The notes under the pieces were generated by a model. It saw nothing but the letters and a program-made list of their open reading frames with translations. It was not told where the DNA came from and ran no database searches. Of a stretch of DNA of 55,385 bases, positions 46,585 through 55,368 are shown in pieces (within the stretch, counting starts at the first letter, position 1; each line of letters opens with the position of its first letter). The stretch is from the NCBI GenBank assembly GCA_001897755.1, contig MKUJ01000012.1, forward strand, positions 21,241 to 76,625, in the 5' to 3' direction. The translations under genes and the position numbers were made by a program. This DNA is from Afipia sp. 64-13. Lineage in GTDB: Bacteria > Pseudomonadota > Alphaproteobacteria > Rhizobiales > Xanthobacteraceae.

Positions 46585-47514
46585 TTACACCCCGCCCGCT
46601 TCGGTATGCACCCACGCCTCGCCGCAGGCTTTCGCCAGTTCGCGCACGCGCAGGATGTAGCTCTGGCGTTCTGTGACCGAGATCACGCCGCGCGCGTCGA
46701 GCAGGTTGAACACATGGCTCGCCTTGATGCACTGGTCGTAGGCCGGCAGCGCCATCAGGTGCTTTTCCTTCTTGTCGCTCGCCCAACCGGCATCGAGATA
46801 CTTTTTGCACGCGCCTTCGGCCATCCTGAACTGTTCGAACAGCATCGCCGTGTCGGAGTGTTCGAAATTGTGCCGCGAGTATTCCTGCTCGGCCTGCAGG
46901 AAGACGTCGCCGTAGGTCACTTTCTGGTCGCCATCGCGGCCGTTGAAATTGAGATCGTAGACGTTGTCGACGCCCTGCACATACATCGCGAGGCGCTCGA
47001 GGCCGTAAGTGAGTTCGCCCGCCACCGGCGCGCATTCGACGCCCGCGACCTGCTGGAAGTATGTGAACTGCGACACTTCCATGCCGTCGCACCAGCATTC
47101 CCAGCCCAGTCCCCACGCGCCGAGCGTCGGGCTTTCCCAATCGTCCTCGACAAAGCGGATGTCGTGAAGCGCGGCATCGACGCCGATCGCCGCGAGCGAT
47201 TTCAGATAGAGATCCTGAATGTCGGACGGCGACGGCTTCAGGATGACCTGAAACTGGTAGTAGTGTTGCAGGCGGTTGGGGTTCTCGCCGTAGCGGCCGT
47301 CCTTGGGACGGCGCGAGGGCTGCACGTAAGCGGCATTCCAGCGCCTGGGGCCGAGCGCGCGCAGCGTGGTCGCCGGATGGAAAGTGCCGGCGCCGACCTC
47401 CATGTCGTAGGGCTGCAGAATGACGCAGCCGTAATCGGCCCAATAGCGTTGCAACGTCAATATCAGGCCCTGGAACGAGCGTTCAGGGCGCATATGGTCT
47501 GGCAAAGAGGTCAT
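46585..47514 (-). CDS. glyQ: Glycyl-tRNA synthetase alpha subunit
   Basis: Catalytic small subunit; forms the adenylate of glycine. The 309 residues show [91 protein letters not shown] and [21 protein letters not shown], which are class II aaRS motifs of GlyQ. It ends 3 bp before the glyS start, giving one operon. ATG 47514 is preferred; 47523 is an in-frame ATG three codons upstream. Confidence 0.96.
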   Translation of the reverse strand: MTSLPDHMRPERSFQGLILTLQRYWADYGCVILQPYDMEVGAGTFHPATTLRALGPRRWNAAYVQPSRRPKDGRYGENPNRLQHYYQFQVILKPSPSDIQDLYLKSLAAIGVDAALHDIRFVEDDWESPTLGAWGLGWECWCDGMEVSQFTYFQQVAGVECAPVAGELTYGLERLAMYVQGVDNVYDLNFNGRDGDQKVTYGDVFLQAEQEYSRHNFEHSDTAMLFEQFRMAEGACKKYLDAGWASDKKEKHLMALPAYDQCIKASHVFNLLDARGVISVTERQSYILRVRELAKACGEAWVHTEAGGV

Positions 47515-47772
47515 GATCTTCAAATCGCCGGAGGACGGAATTTGGCCGGACCGTATCGGTGGCGGCCACCGGAATCAAGGCAACTCGGCCAAAACCCGCG
47601 GCATCCGAAGCTCCTTTCCAACCTTGCGTTAACCGCAAGCGGCAGGCGCTGCGCCACGCTTGCGCTTCGTTAGCAATTGGCCCGCTAGCCTGCCCGCATC
47701 AATCGGGAAGACCGGCACAAGCCGGCCCCCAATGCCACCGCCAGAAGGCGGCGGCGCACAGGAAGGCTGCAA

Positions 47773-47859
47773 ATGCTCGCTTTTGAAATCATCGGCGTGG
47801 TGATGACCGCGCTCCTGCTCGGCGCTCTGGTCGGTCAGGATATCCGAACGCTGCGCTGA
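47773..47859 (+). CDS. Predicted 28-residue single-pass membrane peptide
   Basis: The ATG at 47773 follows AGGAAGGCTGCAA, a good ribosome-binding site, and opens MLAFEIIGVVMTALLLGALV ending GQDIRTLR. Almost the whole chain is one hydrophobic helix with a positively charged C-terminus. It diverges from glyQ and has no domain match. Because it is so short I rate it as probable rather than certain. Confidence 0.5.
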   Translation: MLAFEIIGVVMTALLLGALVGQDIRTLR

Positions 47860-47935
47860 GGCGTCCGATCGCCGCTCAGCTTGCTCGCCGGTCCGCGAAT
47901 GATGCCCCATTCCGGACCGGTTTTGCATTCGCCGC

Positions 47936-48118
47936 TCAACGCGGCCGGTAGGTGCCGGTTTCCGGATCGTGGTGCAGATCGGCGGCGCGCTCCGGATCGA
48001 GATCGCGCAGCCGCGCCTCCTCGAGTTCGCGGTTGACGCGCCGCGCTTCCCTCGTGGCGAACCGCAGCAGCGCCGCGCCGCCGACAAGTCCCGCGATCAC
48101 CAGAATGAATGGGGGCAT
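47936..48118 (-). CDS. Small conserved membrane-associated protein
   Basis: A 60-residue protein: one N-terminal hydrophobic segment (PPFILVIAGLVGGAALLRF) followed by a charged amphipathic helix (REARRVNRELEEARLRDLDPERAADL) and the end HHDPETGTYRPR. Such small proteins are common in Bradyrhizobium relatives and have no known function. It lies 26 bp after the S49 peptidase gene on the same strand and probably shares its transcript. Confidence 0.75.
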   Translation of the reverse strand: MPPFILVIAGLVGGAALLRFATREARRVNRELEEARLRDLDPERAADLHHDPETGTYRPR

Positions 48119-48144
48119 CGGATCCTCGCTGCCTCACGCCATCG

Positions 48145-49032
48145 TCACAAACCGTAACGCGCCCAGATCGCGCGCGTCTCCAGCGCCGAAATCAGTTCGT
48201 CGGCAAATCCCGGCGCACCGAGCGCCGTGCCCGCGCCCTGCCTGCGGCCGGTCAGATTCGGCAACAGTCCGCTCGGCGGCGCGATCAGCGGCGTATGGAC
48301 CTTCTCGCCATAGCGCATACGCAACACCGAGCGCAGATCGCCGATCGCATCGGCAAGGCCAAGCTTCACCGAGCGCTCGCCGGCCCAGTATTCGCCGGAG
48401 AACAGATAGCCGTCCTCGTCCTTCAGGCGCGAGCCGCGGCGCTGCTTCACCAGCGCGATAAAGCTGTCGTGAATCTCGCTCTGGATCGCCTTGAGCCGCG
48501 CCACATCCTCGGGATTTTCCGGCAGGAACGGATCGAGCGTCGATTTGTGATCGCCGGAGGTATAGATGCGGCGCTCGATGCCGACCTTCTTGATCAGGTC
48601 CTGAAAGCCGAAGGTGCCCCCGATCACGCCGATCGAACCGACGATCGAGGAGACATCGCAGAAGATCTCGTCGCCCGCGCAGGCGATCATGTAACCGCCC
48701 GACGCCGCAACATCCTCGACGAACACCAGCACCGGAATCCGTTTCTCCGCGGCAAGATGCCGGATGCGATCATGGATCTGGCGCGACTGCACCGGCGAGC
48801 CGCCCGGCGAATTGATCACCACCGCGACCGCCTTGGCGTTCCTGGTCTCGAAGGCGCGTTCGAGCAGACGGCTGACGCCGGCGAGCGTCAGGCCGGGCCG
48901 CAGCGGCGTTACCGCGCCGATGGTGCCCGACAGCCGCACCACCGGCACCACCACCGTGTGCCGGAAGCGCGCCGGCAACAGGCGCAGCAGCCCCGACATC
49001 AAGCCATTGTTATCGCCGCTCGTATCGGTCAT
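48145..49032 (-). CDS. S49 family serine peptidase (SppA/SohB-like)
   Basis: Short-form signal-peptide peptidase that degrades membrane or signal peptides. The 295-residue protein carries the serine nucleophile Ser111 in AASGGYMIACAGD and the general base Lys163 in SGDHKSTLDPF, with INSPGGSPVQSRQIHDRI as the oxyanion region and VGSIGVIGG after the active site. No strong N-terminal transmembrane segment is visible, unlike full-length SppA. It is followed closely on the same strand by the 60-residue gene and diverges from the short peptide gene at 49148. Confidence 0.93.
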   Translation of the reverse strand: MTDTSGDNNGLMSGLLRLLPARFRHTVVVPVVRLSGTIGAVTPLRPGLTLAGVSRLLERAFETRNAKAVAVVINSPGGSPVQSRQIHDRIRHLAAEKRIPVLVFVEDVAASGGYMIACAGDEIFCDVSSIVGSIGVIGGTFGFQDLIKKVGIERRIYTSGDHKSTLDPFLPENPEDVARLKAIQSEIHDSFIALVKQRRGSRLKDEDGYLFSGEYWAGERSVKLGLADAIGDLRSVLRMRYGEKVHTPLIAPPSGLLPNLTGRRQGAGTALGAPGFADELISALETRAIWARYGL

Positions 49033-49147
49033 GGAACGCCTTTCAAATTAATCTTTTATTATCCCTGTGCTGGCATGCAGCGGCCGGCACACGATTTGCT
49101 TTGCAGACAATCATGGCTGCAATGGCGCAGCGAGAGGGATGGCCGGC

Positions 49148-49246
49148 ATGAAGATCTATCTCCTGATGCTGCTGATCGGCGCATTGTTCACCGCCATTCA
49201 TTTCACGTCGATCCCCGACGCCGGTTCCAAGTCGCTGCCGCAATAA
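49148..49246 (+). CDS. Predicted 32-residue small membrane peptide
   Basis: Beginning at ATG 49148, with GAGAGGG nine bases upstream, the frame reads MKIYLLMLLIGALFTAIHF then TSIPDAGSKSLPQ and stops at 49246. The N-terminal half is hydrophobic, the rest polar, so it may be a tail-less membrane peptide. An upstream in-frame ATG (49139) is too close to the ribosome-binding site. No match is known to me; possible but not proven as a gene. Confidence 0.45.
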   Translation: MKIYLLMLLIGALFTAIHFTSIPDAGSKSLPQ

Positions 49247-49270
49247 CAGACCTGCGGTCGCAGAACCCCG

Positions 49271-50044
49271 TCACACCTCCCCCCGCGCCAACGGCAGGCC
49301 GCAGCGCCCGCCAAGACTATCGGCGGCCTGTTTCGTCGGCACGCCTGCCCCGTCATTCAGCACCAGCCCCCGATCGAGCGCCATCGGCGCGCGGCTGCCC
49401 TTGGTGGCCCGGACCAGCACCCGAATCGCGGCCGAGGCCGGATCCGGATAGACCGGAATGACGACAACCGCGCCGAATCCCCGCGCCAGAGCGGCCAGCA
49501 CCTCTCCCAGACCCTCGGCGCGCCAGATCAGCGTCAGCGTGCCCTTGGGCTTGAGCAGACGCCGCGCGGCCCCGATCCACGCCTCCAGCGTATCGGCGGC
49601 GGCGACATGGGCGGTCTTGCGGGCTGCGTCCGGCGAGGATTGATGTCGCGCCCCCGGATTGAAGGGCGGGTTCATCAGCACGATGTCGGCATGGTCCGGC
49701 GGTAGACCCACGGCGGCAAAGGCTGCGGGCGTCGCCGCGACGTCGAGTTGCACCGCGCGCGCCGCGATCCCGTTCAGCGCGGCGTTGCCCTGGGCGAGGC
49801 CCGCCAGCTCCGGATCGATCTCGACCAGCGTCAGCACAATGTCGGGGACCCGGCGGGCCAGCGCGAGCCCGGCGGCGCCGGCGCCGGCCCCGAACTCCAC
49901 CACACGATCGCCGGGGCGCGCCGGCGTGGCGGCGGCGAGCAGTATGGCGTCATGGCCGGAGCGATGGCCGCGCCGGAACTGGCGCAGCCGCAGCCGCCCG
50001 TCCAGAAACGCGTCCTCGGTGAGATCGGCCGTCAGCGGCGGCAT
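49271..50044 (-). CDS. tRNA1(Val) (adenine37-N6)-methyltransferase-like protein
   Basis: A 257-residue class I SAM-dependent methyltransferase of the TrmN6/YfiC type, which methylates A37 of tRNA1(Val) in E. coli. RSGHDAILLAAATPARPGDRVVEFGAGAGAAGLALARR is the SAM-binding motif I region, and VLMNPPFNPG the NPPF catalytic motif of N6-adenine methyltransferases. The substrate is inferred. Its start overlaps the end of the DUF2007 gene by 13 nt, so the two are coupled. Confidence 0.85.
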   Translation of the reverse strand: MPPLTADLTEDAFLDGRLRLRQFRRGHRSGHDAILLAAATPARPGDRVVEFGAGAGAAGLALARRVPDIVLTLVEIDPELAGLAQGNAALNGIAARAVQLDVAATPAAFAAVGLPPDHADIVLMNPPFNPGARHQSSPDAARKTAHVAAADTLEAWIGAARRLLKPKGTLTLIWRAEGLGEVLAALARGFGAVVVIPVYPDPASAAIRVLVRATKGSRAPMALDRGLVLNDGAGVPTKQAADSLGGRCGLPLARGEV

Positions 50045-50283
50045 CGTCTGCGGGTCCAGGCATCGTCCCGCAACTCATGTCCAAGCCCGGCGTCGGTCAG
50101 CAATCGCCGCGCCGCGCCGGCGTCGTCCTCATGCACCAGGATCCGGCGCGGAATGACGCCAAGCGAACCCTCGACCACGCTCATATTGGAATCGAGCAGC
50201 AGATGGTGGATGTTGGCGCCCTCCAGCAGCGCGCCAACCGCCGAAACCAGCACCATGTCATTGGTCCGGATCAACTCGCGCAA
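50032..50283 (-). CDS. DUF2007 domain-containing protein
   Basis: An 83-residue protein with the DUF2007 pattern: MRELIRTNDMVLVSAVGALLEGANIHHLLLDSNMSVVEGS, ending in IPRRILVHEDDAGAARRLLTDAGL. DUF2007 is described as a putative signal-transducing domain and has a ferredoxin-like fold. No catalytic residues are evident. It overlaps the methyltransferase gene by 13 nt and diverges from the polyprenyl synthase gene. Confidence 0.9.
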   Translation of the reverse strand: MRELIRTNDMVLVSAVGALLEGANIHHLLLDSNMSVVEGSLGVIPRRILVHEDDAGAARRLLTDAGLGHELRDDAWTRRRCRR

Positions 50284-50394
50284 TCAAAACACCTCCATAC
50301 CGGTCCCCAAATCGCGGCCACCGCAACCGGACGCCCTTGCCGCCCGTCCCGGCAGTTTCTATTGTCGGCCGCAGTTCCCATCTGGAGGCCCTGC

Positions 50395-51405
50395 GTGGCA
50401 GTCATTGTACCTTTCGAGAGCCACTCGACACCATCGATAGACCAGCTCGTCGGGCTTGTCTCCGAGGATATGGAACGCGTCAACGCCACCATCCTGTCGC
50501 GAACCGGGTCGGAAGTCACCATGATCCCGGAGGTGGCGAACCACCTGATCTCGTCGGGCGGCAAGCGGCTGCGCCCAATGCTGACGCTGGCGATGGCCCA
50601 GCTCGCGGGTTATTCCGGCGAAGGGCACATCAAGCTCGCCGCCGCCGTCGAGTTCATGCACACCGCGACGCTGCTGCATGACGACGTGGTGGACGAGAGC
50701 GAACTGCGCCGTGGCAAATTGTCGGCGCGGATGCTGTGGGGCAACGAGGCCAGCGTGCTGGTCGGCGACTTCCTGCTCGGCCAGGCGTTCCGCATGATGG
50801 TCGAGGTCGGCTCGCTGCGCGCGCTCGACATCCTGTCGTCGGCCGCCGCCACCATCGCCGAGGGCGAGGTGATGCAGCTTGCCGCCGCCAAGAACACCGC
50901 GACCACCGAGGACGAATATCTCGCGGTGGTGCGCGGCAAGACCGCCGAATTGTTCGCCGCCGCCTGCGAGGTCGGCCCGGTGATCGCGGGACGGCCCAAG
51001 GCCGAGCAGACCGCCTGCCGCTCGGTCGGCATGAATCTCGGCATCGCCTTCCAGCTCGTCGATGACGTGCTCGACTATGGCGGCAAGGCCGCCAAGCTCG
51101 GCAAGAATGTCGGCGACGATTTCCGCGAGGGCAAGATCACGCTGCCGGTGGTGCTGGCGTTCCGCCGCGGCAACGATGTCGAGCGCGAATTCTGGATCAG
51201 GACGCTGGAGCGCGGCGAGATCGCCGAGGGCGACCTCGATCACGCCATCGGCCTGATGACCAAGCATCGCACGCTGGAAGACGCGATGAACCGCGCCCAG
51301 CATTACGGCGCGATGGCGGTCGATGCGCTGGCGCTGTTTCCATCCTCGCCGATGAAGAGCGCGCTGGAGCAGGTCGTCGCGTTCTGCCTCGCCCGCTCGA
51401 ACTGA
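50395..51405 (+). CDS. Polyprenyl diphosphate synthase (octaprenyl/decaprenyl type)
   Basis: All-trans prenyltransferase making the side chain of ubiquinone. The 336-residue protein shows the two aspartate-rich motifs DDVVD (first, in LLHDDVVDES) and DDVLD (second, in QLVDDVLDYGG), with GGKRLRPMLTLA as the allylic substrate loop. The start is GTG 50395, preceded by TGGAGG; the longer frame from 50077 is unsupported and overlaps the divergent DUF2007 gene. The chain length of the product (C40 or C50) cannot be read from sequence, so I give no symbol. It converges with ispE (22 bp between stops). Confidence 0.93.
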   Translation: MAVIVPFESHSTPSIDQLVGLVSEDMERVNATILSRTGSEVTMIPEVANHLISSGGKRLRPMLTLAMAQLAGYSGEGHIKLAAAVEFMHTATLLHDDVVDESELRRGKLSARMLWGNEASVLVGDFLLGQAFRMMVEVGSLRALDILSSAAATIAEGEVMQLAAAKNTATTEDEYLAVVRGKTAELFAAACEVGPVIAGRPKAEQTACRSVGMNLGIAFQLVDDVLDYGGKAAKLGKNVGDDFREGKITLPVVLAFRRGNDVEREFWIRTLERGEIAEGDLDHAIGLMTKHRTLEDAMNRAQHYGAMAVDALALFPSSPMKSALEQVVAFCLARSN

Positions 51406-51427
51406 GCGCCGTCAGCGACTAACGGTC

Positions 51428-52312
51428 TCAGCTCAACGCGCCGGCGTGCACCCACCAGTCCGGGTGCGCGCGGGCGAGCGTCTGCGCCGCAGCACGCGCG
51501 GCGTCATCTGTCTCGTAAAGCGCGAAACATGTCGCGCCGGAGCCCGACATCCGCGCCAGCCGCACGCCTTCGCTCCCGCGCAACGCGGCAAGAACCTCGC
51601 CGATCACAGGCTGGATCTTCATCGCCGGTGCTTCGAGATCGTTGACGCCCGCCGAAAGCTCGATCAGCCAGTCTTCCGCCGCTGCGCCCGCCTTGGGCAG
51701 CGTAATCGCCTCCAGCATTTCGGAGACGCCGACCCGCAACTGGCCATTGCGCAGGCCGAGTGCGGCGAACACGTCCCTGGTCGCGACCGCGACGCGCGGA
51801 TTGACCAGCACGCAAGGCAGACGCGGCAACGCCAGCGGCGACAGATTCTCGCCGACGCCGGCCATGATGCAGGCGCGCGAGGCGACGCAGACCGGAATAT
51901 CGGCGCCGGTCGTGCGTGCGACATCCATCAGGCGCGGATCGTCGGGCGCAAGACCGTTCGCCTTCGCCAGCAGCCGCAGCGCAGCCGCGGCGTCCGCCGA
52001 GCCGCCGCCGATACCCGCCGCTGCCGGCAGATGCTTGTCGAGCACGAAGTGCCCGAGCCTGAGACCAGCGATGCGCTCGCCGAGATGACGGGCGACGCGC
52101 AGCACGAGGTTATCGTCCAGCGCGCCGCATTCCGCCGCGCGCGGGCCGGTCACCGTCAGACCGAGCGGACGATCCGGATCGAGCGAGAGCTGATCGGCGC
52201 AATCGGCGAACGCCACGATGCTGTCGAGGTCGTGATAGCCGTCCGGCCGCCGGCCGAGCACGCGCAAGGTGAGATTGACCTTGGCGCGGGCGGTGTCGGT
52301 CAGGGAGGTCAT
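51428..52312 (-). CDS. ispE: 4-(cytidine 5'-diphospho)-2-C-methyl-D-erythritol kinase
   Basis: GHMP kinase that phosphorylates CDP-methylerythritol in the MEP isoprenoid pathway. The 294-residue chain shows ARAKVNLTLRVLGRRPDGYHDLDSIV (substrate-binding start), the ATP loop HLPAAAGIGGGSADAAAALR, DIPVCV and the C-terminal RMSGSGATCFALYE motif III. It lies beside the polyprenyl synthase gene, so two isoprenoid genes are adjacent but convergent. A perfect hairpin separates it from the small gene upstream. Confidence 0.97.
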   Translation of the reverse strand: MTSLTDTARAKVNLTLRVLGRRPDGYHDLDSIVAFADCADQLSLDPDRPLGLTVTGPRAAECGALDDNLVLRVARHLGERIAGLRLGHFVLDKHLPAAAGIGGGSADAAAALRLLAKANGLAPDDPRLMDVARTTGADIPVCVASRACIMAGVGENLSPLALPRLPCVLVNPRVAVATRDVFAALGLRNGQLRVGVSEMLEAITLPKAGAAAEDWLIELSAGVNDLEAPAMKIQPVIGEVLAALRGSEGVRLARMSGSGATCFALYETDDAARAAAQTLARAHPDWWVHAGALS

Positions 52313-52376
52313 GCGCGGTCTCGTTCGTGCGGACCGGGCCTGTCCCGGTCACTGCTGGATCGACCCGTTATAAGGA

Positions 52377-52409
52377 TGCAAAAGCCCGCGACAAGCGCGG
52401 GCTTTTGCA
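52377..52409. terminator. Perfect 14-bp hairpin upstream of ispE
   Basis: TGCAAAAGCCCGCG (52377-52390) and CGCGGGCTTTTGCA (52396-52409) are exact reverse complements around a 5-nt loop. A GC-rich core flanked by an A-tract and T-tract makes it a terminator in either direction; on the minus strand it ends the 43-residue gene just upstream. Confidence 0.8.
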
Positions 52410-52429
52410 AACAGGACGGCCGCAGGTGC

Positions 52430-52561
52430 CTAAGGCACCATTGCCACGGTCCAGGTCATCTCGCTGTAGCTTCCGACACCGCGCATCACAACGAGCGCGC
52501 AAAGAATGGCGATGATCTGAAGAAGCACCCGGGTGGTGAAAATCCGGCTGAAAAACGTCAT
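52430..52561 (-). CDS. Small membrane protein, 43 residues
   Basis: ATG at 52561, preceded by GGAACGAC, opens MTFFSRIFTTRVLLQIIAILCALVVMRG, then VGSYSEMTWTVAMVP, and stops at 52430, immediately before the hairpin terminator. One transmembrane segment (about 11-26) with a positive N-terminal region suggests an inner-membrane N-in peptide. No domain match. The good ribosome-binding site and the terminator directly downstream support a real gene. Confidence 0.6.
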   Translation of the reverse strand: MTFFSRIFTTRVLLQIIAILCALVVMRGVGSYSEMTWTVAMVP

Positions 52562-52626
52562 CTGTCGTTCCGCTGCAGGTCATCAGGCCTACGCGCCACG
52601 GTCAGGCGCGCGGGCCGCTGTCGGGC

Positions 52627-54420
52627 CTAGCCGCCCTTGTCGGCATCCTTCTTGCGCTCGGCCGCGGCCGCCGACGAGGTATCTTCCGGCAGGCCGTCGC
52701 GCAGCTTGGCCTCGATTTTCGGCAGCTCTTCCGGCTCCGGCTTGAGGTCCTTGGCATGCTGCCACTGGAAACGGGCCTCCAGCGTGCGGCCGACGCGCCA
52801 ATAGGCATCGCCGAGGTGGTCGTTGATGGTCGGGTCTTCCGGCTTGAGCTCGATGGCGCGCTCGAGGTTCTTCACCGCGTTGTCGTAATCGCCGATGCGG
52901 AAATAGGCCCAGCCGAGCGAGTCGACGATGAAGCCGTCATCCGGCCGCTGCTCGACGGCGCGGCGGATCATCGCCATGCCCTCGTCGAGATTGATGCCCT
53001 GATCGACCCAGGAATAGCCGAGATAGTTCAGCACATGGGCCTGCTCGGGCTGCAGCGAGAGCGCCTTCTTCAGATCGGCTTCCGCCTTCGGCCACTGCTT
53101 GGAGCGCTCCTCGCAGATGCCGCGGAAGTAATACAGCACCCAGTTCGGCTTCTGGTCCTCGTTGGCCTCGATCGCGTTGCTGTAGGTGCCGGCGCACTCC
53201 TCGAACTTCTTGCGGGCGCGCTCGATATTGCCGAGCGCCACGATGGCCTCGATGTCCTTGGGGTCCTCACTGATGACGGTGCGCAGAATCTTGAGCGCCT
53301 CCTCGCTGCGATCGATCGCGTCGAGATCGGTCGCGAGCTGAATCTGCGCGTTGCGCTTGAGCGGCGAATTCGCCGGCACGCGCTCATAGACGTTCACCGC
53401 CATTTGCGGCTTCTTCACCGATTCATAAAGATCGCCGAGCGAGAGCAGCGCCAGCGCGTGATGGGGTCGCAGATAAAGCGCAAGCTGCAGATAGACCAGT
53501 GCGAGATCCTCGCCGCCGCGCCGGGTCAGCGATGCGCCGATGCCGTAAAGCGCCTCGGCGGCGCCGGCCTGCGCCGAATCCACCAGCGGCGCGAGCTTCT
53601 TGCCGGCCCGCGTCTCGCGCAAAGCATCGACCACCAGCGGATGACGCGCCAGCTTCTTGTCGAAATTCTCAAAGACCGCGGTCGCCGCGGCATCGCCCTT
53701 GTTGCGCGACAGCCAGCGGCCATAGGCATCGGCAACCCGCAGCGCGGAATCGTCGAGCTTGTAGGCCCGCTCGAAACGGATACCCGCATCCTTCTGCCTG
53801 CCCGCCAGCTCATAGATCATGCCGGCATGCAGATCCTTGAAGATCGGATACCATTCGGGACCGGCGAGCTTGTCGATATTGGCGATCGCGGCCGTGGTGT
53901 TGCCCGCGCCGTACATCGCCCAGCTCGACAGAAGGGTCGCGACCAGATCGGTGATCGGTCCGCGCACCGACTGATTGATGTTCTGCTGCGCCGTCGCGTA
54001 ATTCTTCTGCTTCAGGGCGCGGACACCGACCACGAGGCGCGCGACACGGTTGGTCTTGTCGACCGCCAGAATGCGCTCGGCATATTTCACCGCATCGTCG
54101 ATGTCGCCGTCGGCGACCGAGGAGATGAAGGCGCGGTCGAGCAATTCGTTGTTCTTCGGATCGAGGCGCAGCGCGGTCCGGTAGAACGCGGCGGCGGCAG
54201 CAGCGTCGCGCTCGACACTGGCGCGGCGCGCGGCAAGATAGCTACCGGCCGCGGTGAGGCCCTGCAGGTCGTGGCTGGTCGGATAGGTCGCGACCTTGTC
54301 CACGCCTGGCTGCGCCAGCGCGGGCCCCGCCAGCGCGCCGATCACCAACGATGCCACGGCGGCGGTGGCAATGGCCACGCGGTTGAAACGAACGGGAGAC
54401 ATCACGCGTGCCAGCTCCAT
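52627..54420 (-). CDS. Tetratricopeptide repeat protein, secreted
   Basis: A 597-residue protein with a signal peptide (VAIATAAVASLVIGALAGPALA, cleavage around residue 43) followed by TPR motifs along most of the chain. Clear repeats include AAFYRTALRLDPKNNELLDRAF, YAERILAVDKTNRVARLVVGV, ADLKKALSLQPEQAHVLNYLGYSW and AVKNLERAIELKPEDPTINDHLGDAYWRVG. The C-terminus is Ala/Lys/Asp-rich. TPR arrays hold protein partners; in relatives such proteins may act in envelope or peptidoglycan assembly, but the role here is unknown. ATG 54420 or 54402 are both plausible. The open frame to 54594 is unsupported. Confidence 0.88.
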   Translation of the reverse strand: MELARVMSPVRFNRVAIATAAVASLVIGALAGPALAQPGVDKVATYPTSHDLQGLTAAGSYLAARRASVERDAAAAAAFYRTALRLDPKNNELLDRAFISSVADGDIDDAVKYAERILAVDKTNRVARLVVGVRALKQKNYATAQQNINQSVRGPITDLVATLLSSWAMYGAGNTTAAIANIDKLAGPEWYPIFKDLHAGMIYELAGRQKDAGIRFERAYKLDDSALRVADAYGRWLSRNKGDAAATAVFENFDKKLARHPLVVDALRETRAGKKLAPLVDSAQAGAAEALYGIGASLTRRGGEDLALVYLQLALYLRPHHALALLSLGDLYESVKKPQMAVNVYERVPANSPLKRNAQIQLATDLDAIDRSEEALKILRTVISEDPKDIEAIVALGNIERARKKFEECAGTYSNAIEANEDQKPNWVLYYFRGICEERSKQWPKAEADLKKALSLQPEQAHVLNYLGYSWVDQGINLDEGMAMIRRAVEQRPDDGFIVDSLGWAYFRIGDYDNAVKNLERAIELKPEDPTINDHLGDAYWRVGRTLEARFQWQHAKDLKPEPEELPKIEAKLRDGLPEDTSSAAAAERKKDADKGG

Positions 54421-54627
54421 AAAACTGAAAAGGCGCGGACCAAGATAAGGTCGGCGACCGGGGGACAATGGCCCGTTTGCGGACCGTCCGCAAGGATTTG
54501 AGCGATCCGGTCGAAGGGCCCGCTCAGTGTGGCGGCATCGTGGCGGCGGGCCGACCTCGCGCAATCGTGCGCCGGTTTTTCGGCGCCGGAACAAGGCCTG
54601 TCCCCGTCCCCGGCGCCCGCGCCCGAA

Positions 54628-55368
54628 CTAGATATTCTTGATGATCAGCATGATCCCGGCAATGACCAGAATCACATAGACCAGCATCAACAAGCTTTCG
54701 CTTTTCAGCCGGTCGTGCAGATAGTGCCCGAGCTTGACGCCGGCAAAGCAGAACGGCAGCGAGAGCGCCCACCACACCCAGATTTTCGGGTCGGCATAGA
54801 ATCCGCCGACACCGAAGATGCCGATTCGCAGCAACGCGGTGAGCAGCAGCAGTTGCACGATGGTGGCGCGCAATTCGCCCTTGTCGCGAATCCGTCCCGA
54901 CAGATAGGCCACATAAAGCGGCCCGCCGGTGCCGAAGGTCGCCGACAACGCCCCCGCCAGAAGGCCAAGCGGCACCGCCATGATCCTGCTGAACTGAGGC
55001 TCCTGACCGCGCTGCAGAATGCAGTAGACGCCATGGCAGGTGATCAGGACGCCGAGGCTGAGCAGCAGGATCTTCTCGGAGATGATCAGGAAAATGGTCG
55101 CGCCGGCGATTATGCCGATCGTGGTGGTCGGCACCAGCGCGATCAGTTCGCGGTAGTTCACCTCGCGGCGGAATTTGGCGACGTTCCAGAGCACAAACAC
55201 GCCGTCGAGCAGCGCCACCAGCGGCACGAAGAAGCGCAGCGAGGCGACCATCACCAGAAACGGCATCGCGATGATGCTCTGGCCGAAGCCGGTGATGCCG
55301 AACAGGGTGTAGGCGCCGAACAGGATGATCGATGTGATGCCGAAGGCGGCGAACGGGAAGTCGGCCAT
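54628..55368 (-). CDS. TSUP family (TauE/SafE) transporter, second copy
   Basis: A 246-residue polytopic membrane protein with about eight hydrophobic segments, predicted permease of the TauE/SafE family. The family motifs are in AAFGITSIILFGAYTLFGITGFGQSIIAMPFLV (first half) and AVPLGLLAGALSATFGTGGPLYVAYLSGRI (second half). It differs from the TSUP at 15185 in nearly all positions and is of another subgroup. The substrate is unknown. It reads toward the TPR gene on the minus strand; its start lies 18 bp from the window edge. Confidence 0.9.
   Translation of the reverse strand: MADFPFAAFGITSIILFGAYTLFGITGFGQSIIAMPFLVMVASLRFFVPLVALLDGVFVLWNVAKFRREVNYRELIALVPTTTIGIIAGATIFLIISEKILLLSLGVLITCHGVYCILQRGQEPQFSRIMAVPLGLLAGALSATFGTGGPLYVAYLSGRIRDKGELRATIVQLLLLTALLRIGIFGVGGFYADPKIWVWWALSLPFCFAGVKLGHYLHDRLKSESLLMLVYVILVIAGIMLIIKNI

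Noticed and set aside
45505-47673. Plus-strand open frame of 722 codons
   Set aside because: Antisense to glyS and glyQ, whose motifs are complete on the minus strand.
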